DNA from: Halisarca cf. caerulea
Taxonomy: Eukaryota; Porifera; Demospongiae; Chondrillida; Halisarcidae
Reading direction: 5' to 3'
Assembly: GCA_963170055.1 (NCBI GenBank)
Contig: CAUJGJ010000083.1
Span: forward strand, 191,601 to 234,100
DNA length: 42,500 bases
The position numbers and the translations under genes were made by a program. How positions within the stretch are numbered: the stretch's first letter is position 1; the number at the start of each line of letters is the position of its first letter. The notes under the pieces were generated by a model. It was not told the DNA's origin, did not search any database, and saw nothing but the letters and a program-made list of their open reading frames with translations. Below, one piece after another: positions 1-34,956 of the stretch.

Positions 1-82
1 TCCGTGCATTTGTTGCAATCTGGTGTGGATGTCTTAAAGTAATGAGAAATATTGTATATGTACATTTGTATCTGACTTGCAG

Positions 83-488
83 TAATAGAGGAGGATGATG
101 ATTTTGAGTGCATGAGTGTACTCCACAGTCACACACAGGATGTAAAGTGTGTCCGGTGGCATCCGTCTGAAGAGGTGTGTACGTACGTACGTGCCGCACC
201 ATGTGGTGTCGTGCCGTAGGATCTTTGTATGTACCACACTGTGGTGTTGTGCTGTAGGATCTTTGTATGTGCCACACTATGTGGTGTCGTGCTGTAGGGT
301 CTTTGTATGTGCCACACTATGTGGTGTTGTGCTGTAGGATCTTTGTATGTACCACACTATGTGGTGTCGTGCTGTAGGATCTTTGTATGTGGATATACTG
401 AGTTGTCTGTTGTTTGATGTACTGTAGGTATTGGCATCCTGTAGCTATGACGATACGATTAAGTTTTACAAAGAAGACGGAGATGATT

Positions 489-539
<51 letters not shown>

Positions 540-2172
540 GTGTGTGTGCGTGTGTGTGTATTGCTCTTCCAGAAGTGTCCATGTCTACATACATATTCTG
601 TATTAATTATATGAAAAGCATTGTACTGTACCTACAGTATTTGTACATTTGTCCAGCTCAAATGTATGTACACATACACACATACATACATATGTAACTA
701 TGTCCAATACAGTAGCTTGTTGCCCATACTTGGATTAGTCGATCTCTGTACATCCACAGGTCCTCCTTTGTCTCACTGGTTGGACACAGCTCGACAGTTT
801 GGTCAATTGCATTTGATGCCAAGGGAGACAGATTAGGTAAACAAAGTCAACGGCCATCACTGGCAAATGCTGTCTGTCTGTTGGCCTATTATGGCCAAAT
901 AGGGGCACCAGTCCATGTTTATAATGTGTAATGCAAGAATGATGTGCATACGTACACAATGTTATCTGTAGCTACGTATGTTTTGTGCAATGGGTCGTAA
1001 CAGGGTACACACATGTACCCCCACATATTAGGTTGTGTCTCTCAGAAAGATTTGGATACTGTTCCTTGTGATACAGTTAACCCCCTCTACACCAATCCCT
1101 TGGTATTTTGAAGCCTCTTCTGAACTCATCTAGCTTAAAGTGTTTTCCCCTCATGCTGGCTTATTTGTAGTTTTTGTGTACTGTACATGTATGCAGAACT
1201 TTTCTCATCTGTAAACTCCTCAAAGCTGAACGTTTTTGCGAGTGGAAAGTGTGTTTGGTTTAGAGCGACTTCACTTTATAGGAGGTGGCTGTATGTCGCC
1301 GTTTCCTGGGTAGTGGATTCCAGTATAGAAAATTTCACTTTGCTTTGTTGCTTTGTTCTAGATATTGTCAGTGTGTATTTATCATTTACCTCGTGCCCAG
1401 CATCGTGCAGTGCCGACAAGACTGTCAAGATCTGGAAGTGCTACAAACCTGGCAATTCTTTTGGTGAGCTCTGGTGATATTTGCTACTTGGCGGGTTCGG
1501 CAGCATGTACATGCGCCTGTGATAAGTGGATGTGTTGCCTGCTGTAGGTGTTAAGGTGGAAGGGAAGGATCCAAAGTGGTTGTGTGTGTGCACGCTGTCG
1601 GGTTTTCATTCGAGAGAAATCTACGATATTAACTGGTGGGTGCTCGTAATGCACATGGTATTATTTTATGTATTTTTATTAAAAATTCAATAATTTCTTG
1701 ATAATGCACTTTAATTTGTTTTGGCAAACTGTGGTCGTAATGACCGTGGCTGAGTACCCGAGTCATGCAGTGTATATATGTAGCTATTTGAACTACATAT
1801 CTTCGCGTCAGACTCATGCATGTCGGATCAAGCGTCATTGAATGTTTCATGCATTCCGTCATGTTTACAAAATGCCAGTCACGATTTAATACGATGCGAC
1901 ACTCAGGGCCTCTTCCATTTATGAACATGGCTCAATTCATATTTAACAGATTTGACTGCGGATGAGGGAGTTTGGCAGAAAAAAAATTATCAATTCTTGA
2001 GAATTCACTATTTATACAATGGAGACTATTGTACATGCACAGTCATGTGTACGTATGTATATATGCCCATACATTAAAGGTCACACACTGTTCTTTGTCT
2101 CCTTGTACTGTAGGTCAACCAGTGGTCACATAGTCACTGCTTGCGGTGATGACTGTATCAGAGTATTTGAGG

Positions 2173-2239
<67 letters not shown>

Positions 2240-2511
2240 CGTGTGTGTGTGTGCGTGTGTGTGTATGTACACCCACATGTATTATGGACTAATTCCTCTA
2301 CTTGTAATGATGTTCATTTGGCCCTCCTCAGGACCCCTCCTCTGCAGGATCTCCTAATGACCCCATTTTCCGTATGACATGCGAAGTGGAGAAAGCTCAC
2401 TCAATGGATGTCAACAGTGTGAGCTGGAACCCCAAGCATCCGGACATCCTAGCCTCATGCTCTGATGACGGCACAGTCAAATTGTGGAAGTTGAATGTAC
2501 AGACAGAGTAG
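83..2511 (+). CDS. CIAO1: CIAO1, cytosolic iron-sulfur assembly WD40 protein (3' part)
   Basis: Exons in the window: 83-174, 428-489, 760-836, 1401-1463, 1548-1635, 2114-2174, 2332-2511 (stop 2509-2511). They join in frame to give about 207 residues, against about 339 for the whole animal protein; the first blades lie left of the window. Visible WD40 pieces include [75 protein letters not shown] and [15 protein letters not shown], which follow the order of CIAO1 (yeast Cia1) blades 3/4 to 7. From the family: CIAO1 is a beta-propeller of the cytosolic targeting complex (with CIAO2B and MMS19) that hands 4Fe-4S clusters to client apoproteins. The donors after the exons ending at 489 and 2174 are the first GT of long (GT)n runs. 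No frameshift or stop is seen. The identification is secure; exact exon edges next to GT runs could shift by a repeat unit. Confidence 0.95.
183..400. repeat. 40-bp minisatellite in a CIAO1 intron
   Basis: About five copies of a 40-bp unit; the GTAGG landmark recurs at 216, 254, 294, 334 and 374. Each unit carries TGCTGTAGG (acceptor-like) followed by GTATGT (donor-like). It lies between CIAO1 exons 83-174 and 428-489. Confidence 0.9.
490..560. repeat. (GT)n microsatellite forming a CIAO1 splice donor
   Basis: Starts exactly at the donor of CIAO1 exon 428-489 and runs as TG repeats with a few CG interruptions. Confidence 0.9.
2175..2264. repeat. (GT)n microsatellite forming a CIAO1 splice donor
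   Basis: Starts exactly at the donor of CIAO1 exon 2114-2174; GT repeats with some GC interruptions. Confidence 0.9.
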
Positions 2512-3187
2512 TCTGGGACACTGCACGTTTATTCTCTGCTGATTTCGTTTTTTGTTTCTCAAATTGTTCGATCATAAACCTCCATTTCCATGTGTGCTTG
2601 AAAAGTTATAAACCCGGACTTATATACACAATATAGATACACATGCATGGGATAGTCTGCTACATACAACTATCTGATTGCATGTATACTACGTATGCAT
2701 AAGGCTGCATGCATGTCACTTAACTCATAATCTTTATACGTATACTACCCTCAAATTGGCCTCATGATATCCTTTATGCCATGTGCCAGTGCCATCACCA
2801 TCCAACAGTACTGTGCAGTCGCACTATGGAGGACTGTTTCCTATGTTCATTTGCATTATAGTCAAGCCATATATGCATTGCATGAATATTGTTAGCTCTA
2901 CAGTTTAAAGCAACTTGAATATGCTGTAAAAAATTCAGGTCTGGGTGGGGGCCCAGCCACCCACCTAGCCCCCTAAATCTGCCCCTGATACATGTCAAGT
3001 ACTTGTTCAGTATAATACTCCAATACATAGTTCCATCGACTATATAAAGGTTTCAATGCATGAGGCAGCTATAGCTAGGTGATCCAATTTTCCAGAAGTT
3101 CTCGTTTCCATTGATCATTTTTATAGACGTAGCCATACAAGATTGGACGTATACATAGAAGTACAACTGATGTGTAATTATTAATCA

Positions 3188-3317
3188 GTGGCGTAGGAAT
3201 GACTTGTACTTTGGGGGGGGTCTTTCAATATCGTGCAGTATAATAGCTTGTTTAGTATATGATCAGGCAAACATTGGGGGGCTATAGCCCCTCCAGCCCC
3301 CATGGTTCCTACACCTA
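3188..3317. mobile_element. Possible foldback element with G-rich core
   Basis: GTGGCGTAGGAA near the left end is matched in inverse by TTCCTACACC at the right end. The inside holds runs of G and GGGGCTATAGCCCC, itself a palindrome. It looks like a small non-autonomous foldback repeat; no family is assigned. Confidence 0.4.
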
Positions 3318-3347
3318 TGTTAATGCAGTTACAATCAATACATACAC

Positions 3348-3545
3348 AGTCGAACCCCTCTACCCCTCTATTCCGGACACCTCGGGATCAGAAAGGACTG
3401 TCCTGATTATTGAGGTGTCCTCATTTCAGGGGCTGAAGATCTACTACAGCTTATTATAGTGGATCACTTGGTTTCAGTGGCATGTGTCCACATTAGAGGT
3501 GCGTCCGCACTTCAGGGGTCTGGATCAGAGCGGTCCCACTGTACA
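3348..3545. mobile_element. MITE-like element of the CAGT...ACTG group
   Basis: Begins CAGTCGAACCCCTCT and ends GAGCGGTCCCACTG followed by TA. The inside carries GGACACCTCGGGA and GAGGTGTCC, as in the other pogo-like MITEs of this window. The ends are only partly matched, so the boundaries are approximate. Confidence 0.4.
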
Positions 3546-4031
3546 CCATGCTGGCCATTTTTGCACGTATGCAGCTTACCTAAATATCTCAACAAGTTCA
3601 ATAAAATCTTTTTTTTTCTGGCTACAAATAATAATTACCCACAAAATATTATATGCATAAGTAAAAGCATTAAACAGAAAAAGAAGTAGCAATATATATG
3701 GTTATACTCGAGACATAACGATTACACTAAAATAAGTATAATATTATAAGTCTTGTGCCACAGCTCTCATAAATACATGTGTATGTCATCTATACACGAT
3801 AATGTAATTACATCCATGCTCATGTTTTTGATCGCAGCAATGTGTTCACACCATAGATGCCTTATCTAATAGAATATTGCTAAACATGCAGTAAAACCAA
3901 TAAATAATACAATGCAATTATGATGTACATACAAGCATTATTGTAAGGGTTTGGGGATTACTCCTATAATAAATAGCGTTTGCACAGTATTATGCTTGAT
4001 ACTATTTGAGTATAACAAAGCAGGAAGGAAT

Positions 4032-5261
4032 CTACTTGGTTGCCTCCTTCAGATACGAAATGAGATCTAGAAATGAGGTAAAGACATTCAGTGTATACAG
4101 ATAGATTGAGTACAGATGGATTGAGTACAGGTCCAGCAACACATGTACGTACGTACCTGCCCGCTCTTGTTTCTTCTTCAGGCCGGCAAAGACCATCTTG
4201 GTTCCAGGGATGTATTTCTTGGGGTTCTCCAGGTATATGAACAAGGTGTCGGGACCCCATGTAATTCCTAACGGGGAGATTACAGGGTCAAGATGATACT
4301 AACAATAATAATAATTTCATATTTTAACTGGGTGGGCCATTAGTCTGAGGCTACTCCTAAGGCCCCCAGTATCCCACACACTCACCCACACACACAATCA
4401 AATTAAATCAAATTATTGTTTGGTGGCTGCAGTAGGCCACCTTCTCATCTGTTCCCAGGTTGGTGGCATGATGAGAAGTGAAACAAGTCTGAGCCACAAA
4501 CAGGGTTTAATCTGGGGTAATACACTTGGGAGTAGAGTCAGGGACCATACCCAAGGTTTCAACATACAGGTAAACTCTGACAACATATGCTACTACTGTA
4601 CAACTGTACTGTACAACACATGCTACTACTGTACAACCTTCAAAGTAATCACTGCACAGTTGAATACAGTATGACATAATAACAATCTACGCTTCAAGGA
4701 ATGGGTGTGATGTCATCACTATAATGATGAGTGCTGCTTCAATGTACAGGGTTGATATCACCTGTGTGTGATACAAAGTGACATATTAGGAGCATTTCTG
4801 TATCACCCATGACATAATGGCATGTTACCTCAGATGTACCAATCAATGGTAGGCTAAGAGCCCAATGTACAGTTCCACAACACACATTCCAGAAGCAAGG
4901 AAGTGTTACATAACTGTTACAGCAACATTGCACCATATTACAAAACTATTAAAAGCTAAGAGTAACATTTCTCACTGGTTACTACTTCTGTCTCTGACAC
5001 TATTACATATATGTACACATGTTAACAAGTGAAGAAGTCCTAAACACCACTGTGCTCTCCACATACTCTGGATTACCCAACCTCGCAACCAAACACATGA
5101 ACTCAGGAAATTATCATCGAAAGAATATGAAGTTGGAGACTAAATATATTCAGGAATAAATAGGGAAATAGTTGAATCCCGCAATGACTCACTCTTACTC
5201 TCAAACACCAAAACTTACATATCTTCGTATGTAATGTAAACTTGGTCTACACTGCGCATGT

Positions 5262-5312
<51 letters not shown>

Positions 5313-6879
5313 CACACATCCACACATGTACAGGGTCAGCACAACTGGTACAGCTACTACAGCCATGGCCATACCACTTTTGCCACAAGCTTACCTTAAA
5401 ATAAAACAAAGCCTTAAGGATTATGATTATTGAGGACAGCAAAGGTTCAAAGACTTCAAAACCTTCTAATTATTTAATAAAACAGTTCCTACAAATCTTT
5501 TAAACTATTTCATTCAGTACTAGCAACAAACTGAAACGGTTCTAAATCCTACCAGCTGATATCCTGAGTCACCATGATGACATTGCACAACTTCTCACAC
5601 CCGTGCAGCAGCTGCAAATGCGCGCTATACACTACTATGCGCTATACAGTTGAACTTGGATAGTAAGTACCCCCCAACTAAATGAAGGCAAAATAGGTAC
5701 TCACTATCAGAGGTACTTATTATCCAAGGTGTTTTAAGTAATAGTTATTGTACGGCTAACTGGGCATTGACGTATTTATTGCCTGAGTCACGAGGGCGCA
5801 AAGTGCCCGAGGCTGAGTTCAATAAAGAGCCAATGCTCAGCTAGCCATACAATAACTAGCTTGTTGTGAGCGCTTAATTTTAACGCACAACGAATAGCGG
5901 CGTTGCCAACAAAAGTGACTTGTTCTTTTGTTTTAAAACTTTTGACGTTGACTCCTAAATTGAATTTCCATAGCAGCGAAGTGTTTTGTTGGGCACTAGA
6001 ATTGGTGATGTTATCGAAGGAAGCGAGTTTCATTCGTTCTTTTGTTTTAAACTTTCCAACGTTATATTATAGTAAACAGGGCAAAAGTGAGTAGTAGCCC
6101 GGGGCTCTTCTAGGTTATTGCCCTGTTTGCGGTCAGTTCTACCCGCAAACAGGGCAACAACAAAAAATACTGCCCTGTCGGTCCCTTTGATCAAATGCCC
6201 AACCATACAACAAATGGTATTGCAAAAGGTAGGGACAGAGCAATGAGTACTTACAGTGATACTATGTCAGGACAGGATGTTGCGTGTAAGAAGGCGAACA
6301 ACACTATAGCCATCTCGATTCTCAGTATGTTGATGGCCGTACCAGTCATACAGAGCTTACTCCGGCTCTGATGTACACACACGTACATGCACACACGCTC
6401 TGGCAAAAGTCAGTGGCTACACTCCTGGACACTTCAACACAGCAGTGCAGCAAGTACTCACTGACAGACGTATACATCAGGTAAGACTACAACCAACCTT
6501 GCTTCAACGCACACACGCACACACAAACACAACACACCTTTAGATTTGTTAGCTGATGTATAGGAGAACCCAACAGCCTGTCCTGTTTGCCTTCCTATCA
6601 AGCCATTGAGATTAGGCCCAGTTTTGTGCTTCCCGCCCTGAAGTACGGGGAGGAAAGACTATCATGATACACATATCATAGAAGGGGTCAATTACAAGGT
6701 TCATACATTAGAAAATTAAACCACAAGGCTAGGTATTACTTCGATGGCATAAAATGATCAAAATTGACTATAGGCCTATGTGCATCCGGACTTACACTTT
6801 CTGTAGTGTGACATTGAGCACATCGCTGTTTGAATATCTTAGCCCCATTGGTAGGATTACCTTCAGGAACGTCACCCAT
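4032..6879 (-). CDS. CYCS: Cytochrome c (somatic type), complete
   Basis: Coding exons in transcript order: 6796-6879, 6538-6637, 4157-4267, 4032-4066 (stop 4032-4034); 330 nt, 109 residues, all phases consistent. The haem site CAQCH is at residues 20-24, where both cysteines bind haem and the histidine is the fifth ligand. The distal methionine is in [13 protein letters not shown]. Other hallmarks are [19 protein letters not shown] and the C-terminal helix [11 protein letters not shown]. The protein carries electrons from complex III to complex IV in the mitochondrial intermembrane space. The N-terminus ([16 protein letters not shown]) is a few residues longer than in vertebrates. An AG just before the start codon (6883-6884) suggests a 5' UTR intron. 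The second intron (4268-6537) is about 2.3 kb, holds several repeats, and carries a piece of DRC11 in opposite orientation. Confidence 0.97.
5265..5310. repeat. (CA)n microsatellite
   Basis: Uninterrupted CA run in the second cytochrome c intron. Confidence 0.9.
5646..5740. mobile_element. MITE end, AGTAAGTACC family
   Basis: CAGTTGAACTTGGATAGTAA followed by GTACC, then AGAGGTACTTATTATCCAAG. The same sequence type is seen at 27221-27378 and 41645-41962. It appears partial, inside the cytochrome c intron. Confidence 0.45.
6118..6157. repeat. Perfect 15-bp hairpin in a cytochrome c intron
   Basis: TTGCCCTGTTTGCGG (6118-6132) and CCGCAAACAGGGCAA (6143-6157) are perfect inverse complements around a 10-nt loop. 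A further AAACAGGGCAA lies at about 6074-6084. Likely part of a foldback or TIR element covering about 5760-6180. Confidence 0.75.
6397..6515 (+). pseudogene. Duplicated fragment of DRC11 exon 22 with its splice donor
   Basis: Positions 6397-6480 match the end of DRC11 exon 9612-9760 (read on the minus strand) almost base for base: GCTCTGGCAAAAGTCAGT at the start and CATCAG|GTAAGA at the end. Similarity continues about 25-30 bases into the intron (CTACAACCAA, GCTTC). There is one in-frame 3-base deletion, and the other coding differences seen (GGT to GGA, CGC to CGT) are silent. It lies antisense inside the second cytochrome c intron. No other DRC11 exon is seen beside it, so it is most simply a dispersed exon copy. 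Confidence 0.85.
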
Positions 6880-7105
6880 TCTCTGTAGAAATTAAACGAC
6901 AATTGTAACTTAAAACAACTTCCAGACGAGAACTGACCTAATCGCACAAGTGAACACAACAATATTTGAGGTAAATGTCAACATAAGACCAACATACGTT
7001 GAGTTTTGAAGAGAGGAAGGTCCGCCTTTTTCACTGGTCTGAAACACGTGCAGCCAAAAGACAATAGGTCATCTCTATGGTTACTTCCCTTTAGTCATTT
7101 TCTAG

Positions 7106-7114
7106 ACCGGAAGT
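7106..7114 (+). promoter_or_regulatory. Candidate ETS/NRF-2-type site upstream of cytochrome c
   Basis: ACCGGAAGT matches the ETS-family core. A reversed core (ACTTCC) lies at about 7083-7088. Sites of this kind are common in promoters of nuclear genes for mitochondrial proteins. It lies about 230 bases upstream of the cytochrome c start codon. Short motif, so tentative. Confidence 0.35.
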
Positions 7115-7210
7115 ATATGATGCAATATCATTGGCTGGAAATGATGCAAGCTTCTTCGAATATGATGCAATAAAAGTCTTGAACGTTCTGGCCATCTTCG
7201 GCAGGGAAGG

Positions 7211-7228
7211 GAAAAAAAAAATGAAAAA
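7211..7228 (-). terminator. RNA polymerase III terminator of tRNA-Val
   Basis: On the transcript strand, T5 (7224-7228) lies 3 bases after the tRNA 3' end, followed by a T9 run (7212-7220). Confidence 0.8.
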
Positions 7229-7231
7229 GAG

Positions 7232-7304
7232 TGTCACCGCCCGGGATCGAACCGGGGACCTTGCGCGTGTGAGGCGCACGTGATAACCGCTACACTACGG
7301 TGAC
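7232..7304 (-). tRNA. trnV-CAC: tRNA-Val (anticodon CAC)
   Basis: The minus strand folds as a standard 73-nt tRNA without intron. The acceptor arms GTCACCG and CGGTGAC pair perfectly, followed by discriminator A. The anticodon stem is TGCGC/GCGCA around loop CTCACAC, giving anticodon CAC at 7269-7271. The T arm CCCGG-TTCGATC-CCGGG holds the B box, and TAGTGTAGCGG holds the A box. Animal tRNA-Val(CAC) has the same loop and arms. Confidence 0.98.
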
Positions 7305-7859
7305 ATCTGTGAAAGGTCTTGAAGAAATCAAGCTTATAAAGTAGGCGAGCGCTCCTCTTGAATTTGAGGATATTACCAGCACATCCTAACATATCAAACG
7401 TTTGGGAACCAGAAGTATCATTTCACTCAGAAATATTCATTGCATACATATGGACCTTCATCATTATAACAGATAATATTGAATCAATGATACACATATT
7501 GTTCAGTGTTTGTGCCTTGTTAAAAGTGAGCCACATATGATTTTACTTGTGCATGAGATGTACTTTACATACTCACCTGTTGGCCTTTGAAAACTATAGC
7601 TATTGCACTAATATACATGAGAACTTGTACAGTGAAGACTCTTATAACAAAATACCGAAATAAGTATGTATCCCATGCCACTATACTTTGTTTTTGTTTC
7701 ATTGTGTGGTGCATACATGGATGTCAGTAGATATAAGAATTATTCATTCTGAGTGACTCTGTGAAGTATATGAACTGCTCTCTTGCTGCAATTGCTTGAA
7801 TGTCATATAGGAACATGCACATCCCCACAGTATACAAAACCTTAAACCATTAATATATA
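7305..7859. other. Intergenic, no gene seen
   Basis: AT-rich sequence between tRNA-Val and a MITE. No exon, RNA gene or clear repeat is seen. Confidence 0.5.
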
Positions 7860-8317
7860 CAGTAGAACCTCGCAATAAGACCACCTCGGAAATAAGACCA
7901 CCTCAGAATTAAGACCACTTTGTTGCAGTCCGGAATTTCTCCTATAGTTTTATATGGAAATTAGTTTCAGAATAAAGACCACATTTTTCCTTCTGGATGT
8001 CAAAACCTCACAATTAAGACCACTTATTAGTGGATATTGCTGTTTTCTGTGGACATTAGGCTCTGAAATGACGACATCAGTCAAAAGAGATGGTAAACTT
8101 GGGGTCACTTTTTTAACATTGCAATGGAATAACAATAAAAGAGGTGTGATGGTACAATTTTTCTACAGTTTTATTGCCTTATGTGCATCCTGTGTCTATG
8201 GAATGACTTCTGGATGTGCCATGCTATTCTGGGCAGTACTTTCAGAAATAAGACCACCTCAAAATTAAGACCACTTACAACGGTCCCAAGGGTGGTCGTA
8301 TTTGTGAGGTTCTACTG
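7860..8317. mobile_element. Complete pogo/Tigger-like MITE with TA target duplication
   Basis: 458 bp. The left end CAGTAGAACCTCGCAATAAG is matched in inverse at the right end (CTTATTGCGAGG versus CGTATTTGTGAGGTTCTACTG) and the element is flanked by TA on both sides. ATAAGACCACCTC-type motifs recur just inside both ends. It has no transposase frame. TA flanks and CAGT ends fit Tc1/mariner/pogo-type elements. Confidence 0.85.
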
Positions 8318-8870
8318 TAATTTTTCAACATAATTATCACTCATGCATATTATATATGAATATAATCTCAACTCTATTCATCACCCAAACGTTAATATAA
8401 TATTCATCATGTTGCTCATGATCACTCCATGCATGATGTTAACTGTACACATATGCATGCACACTATGCATTGTATATATCTTATAACCCATGCATTAAT
8501 TGTCTCCTGCACGTATCATACCATGCATGCATGCACTGCATGATCGAGGAAGATAGCAGTTGGGTGTCGATATGTTTGGTGTAATAATCTCATGGCTATA
8601 GTGATTCCCAGTACGATCAACAGTATAATTATTATATATAATAGTGTGTAGACAGGCATGGGTCTTGCATGCATGCAGAGACATGATCTTGAATGCAGAC
8701 AACTAAGTTAAACGGTGCATATCAAGCACATCAAGTATATCACATGTTGTCAAGAATGTACGTAGACACATAACAGAACTATATATAAGGAATATGATAA
8801 CAATTTTGTTTATATGTAGGACATGTGCTTAAAGGCGACAAGGAGACAAACAGAGATAGTCAGTATATGG
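8318..8870. other. 3' flank of DRC11, no gene seen
   Basis: AT-rich sequence with many ATGCAT motifs. It would hold the DRC11 3' UTR; no other feature is seen. Confidence 0.5.
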
Positions 8871-22940
<14,070 letters not shown>

Positions 22941-23030
22941 CTTGATTCTTCGAGGCAGTTACACGTCTACGAACGAAAACCTTGTTTTCGCAAAACAGTA
23001 CTCCAGGCGGCCATGTTCCGTAAAATACAC

Positions 23031-23044
23031 GTGACCATAGCAAC
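23031..23044. promoter_or_regulatory. RFX X-box in the DRC11/ankyrin-gene shared promoter
   Basis: GTGACCATAGCAAC fits the X-box consensus GTHNYYATRRNAAC at every position but one (G for H). It lies about 90 bases upstream of the DRC11 start codon and 68 bases upstream of the ankyrin-gene start at 23112. From the family: RFX factors drive cilium genes through such sites near the start codon. A YY1-like GGCGGCCATGTT lies close by (about 23007). Confidence 0.7.
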
Positions 23045-23111
23045 CTACCTGGTACGAGAGACCATCTTCTCTCCTTCTTTCTCAGCAAACTGGACGACTG
23101 TAGTTTCGAGA

Positions 23112-31927
<8,816 letters not shown>

Positions 31928-33012
31928 CCTGTGCACAATGGTTTGAGGTTTTCCTACCACCACTTTTGTTTTTGCTTCAAATTTGCTCATTATTTCAATT
32001 TTGATATGAAAAAAATGTTATGTATTCATTCATGTTTATGTACTGTATAAAGTATCTAAAATAGTCACTTTCTTTGAATGGTATAATACATATGTAGTTG
32101 TCATAGCTACGTATAATATAGATGCTGCATACTTCATATAAAAAACCATTTCGGGTTGCTTGATGCAGGGGGGGGGGGGGGGGATACCATCTTATTGCCA
32201 AATAGGTACAAAAAACAAACTGTACTTAATTCTTAGTTAAAACTTAGCTCCTTTCCACCCATAAAAAGGAACTAAGGGGAAGATATTATGCACTATGTAT
32301 GCACATATGTGTGTATACGCACATATGTACAATGTGGATGTCTTGCATGTTTTGACATATATAAAATGTACTAGGAGGCCATATGGCCCACCCCTTACTT
32401 CTTCGTAATATAGGGTCGAATGTCACATTGCACGTGTCTGTGATACACTGTTGTCTGCATGTAACTTCTGCAACCTTCCACCCCCCACCCCCAGTGGGTT
32501 GGGGTCTTCAGTCGAGTATGCTCCTCTGTTTGTGTATAGGCCATCTCTATAGGCAGAAGAAGCCATGCAAAGAACCATTCCACCCCTCATTCTTTACTGG
32601 AGGGACCCCCATTGCTATGTTGTTTACAGTTCTCTGGTGTGGGTTACCATTCCTCATCACAATCTGTCAGATCAGTTCAAAGGTTGGAGGGTAGTTGTCA
32701 AGGAGGGAGCTGCTGTAAACACCCAGGGCTTCTCTGCTGTTGTTTCCACCCTCCCTTCCTGTCATCCTAGCAGCTGATCATGAGCTAGTTTCTACACAAT
32801 TCATGAACTAAGATGTACGTACAGAGGATGTGTGTATATATGTATATACGTACATAAGTACCTACAATACATACGAACGTATATGTCTTCTACTGTAATG
32901 TGTGTGGACATGGGGTAGATGACCTTCAGAGAGTGTCAGCTATGGAGTGATATTGCACCCTTGTGTGTAATCTCTTATACCAGCACCCACACACATACAT
33001 ACGCATGTATAT

Positions 33013-33024
33013 GCACACACACAT

Positions 33025-33112
<88 letters not shown>
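33013..33112. repeat. (CA)n microsatellite
   Basis: About 100 bases of CA repeats, nearly uninterrupted. Confidence 0.95.
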
Positions 33113-33113
<1 letters not shown>

Positions 33114-33320
33114 GCCATACGATTTGCATTGATTCGCACAACCAATGCTTATTGTATGGTCCACACAAAGGAGCTCTGCGTAGTGTTGAATAAAGAAATC
33201 TATATACTGTGCATCAGAGTGATCATGCATATATACTAAGTATATGACGATCGAACAGAGTCATGTATTGTATATGCCCTGCATGATTCAGAAGTAAATA
33301 GATCAAGATACAATAGATCT

Positions 33321-33965
<645 letters not shown>

Positions 33966-34021
<56 letters not shown>
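33966..34021. repeat. (GT)n microsatellite
   Basis: GT run directly right of the GC-rich block. Confidence 0.9.
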
Positions 34022-34022
<1 letters not shown>

Positions 34023-34547
34023 ACGCGCACACATATGTATGCATGCTTGTGTACGTTTCACTCACTGCATGCTGTGCATGGACGATATATGTATGTATGT
34101 TCACTTTGTTTGTGTAGGCAATTGCAAGGTTGTGTAGAATGCTCACTATGTTATGCGAGCTTCTGTGTATATGGGAACTATTGGCACTTGTCAATCTTGT
34201 TCATTCCACTCTGGATGGACTGTTCATCCCTTTGAGGTACAGCTGAAGGAATAATGCTTCAGGAGACATTCCTTTGAGTTGTTTGGTTACTGAGACACTG
34301 TTCAAGTGGACTTGTTGCATGTTGAGGTCCTCCTGAGGTGGTTGGCAAGTGACAAATGAAGCGGTTCTACTATATACACACATACCTGTGAGTGTGAACA
34401 TACATGTATCTGCTTGCAGAGTACTACACTAGAATCCACACCGCACCACATGGTTCCACACACCCATGCTGTGGGGTGCCCTTTTCATTACATATGTACA
34501 CTCAATCTATATGCACTCACCCTCGCTCAAAAATTCACCTGACAGTA

Positions 34548-34710
34548 CAGCAAAACCTCCATAATAAGGACACCATCGGGACCACAGTAAGCTGCCCTGT
34601 ACAGTGAAACCTCTACAATAAGGACAGCATCGGGACCACAGTAAGCTGTCCTGTACAGTGAAACCTCTATAATAAGGACACCATTGGGACCATATTAAGT
34701 TGTCCAGTAG
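34548..34710. repeat. Three tandem MITE ends, 54-bp unit
   Basis: CAGTGAAACCTCTATAATAA plus GGACACC-type units start at 34548 (CAGCAAAACC), 34602 and 34656. The unit is the end sequence of the MITEs elsewhere in the window, here amplified head to tail. Confidence 0.85.
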
Positions 34711-34956
34711 GGAGTACACCTCATTACTACTTAGCTAAGACTCATCCAAAATTCTTGTTTATCTGTTTAGAGCACACAAACCATCATCATCATCTGACAT
34801 CCCATTCTACATCCCATTGTACATTCCATTTATTTAGCAATGCATGTTACCATCCCATTGTACATCCCATTTATTTAGCATGTTATCCTTACACAATCAC
34901 CACATGTCACCACCTCTTTTGTATAAAAGCTTCGAGTTTTCACCCTGTGATATTCC

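Larger units (their letters stand above)
2512..4031. other. Convergent intergenic region between CIAO1 and cytochrome c
   Basis: No coding exon is seen. It holds the 3' flanks of two convergent genes, AT-rich sequence, and two short repeat elements (about 3188-3317 and 3348-3545) listed separately. Confidence 0.6.

Noticed and set aside
32383..32777. Plus-strand ORFs in a higher-GC patch
   Set aside because: No recognisable domain, no convincing splice partners and no phase link to either neighbour; left unassigned.
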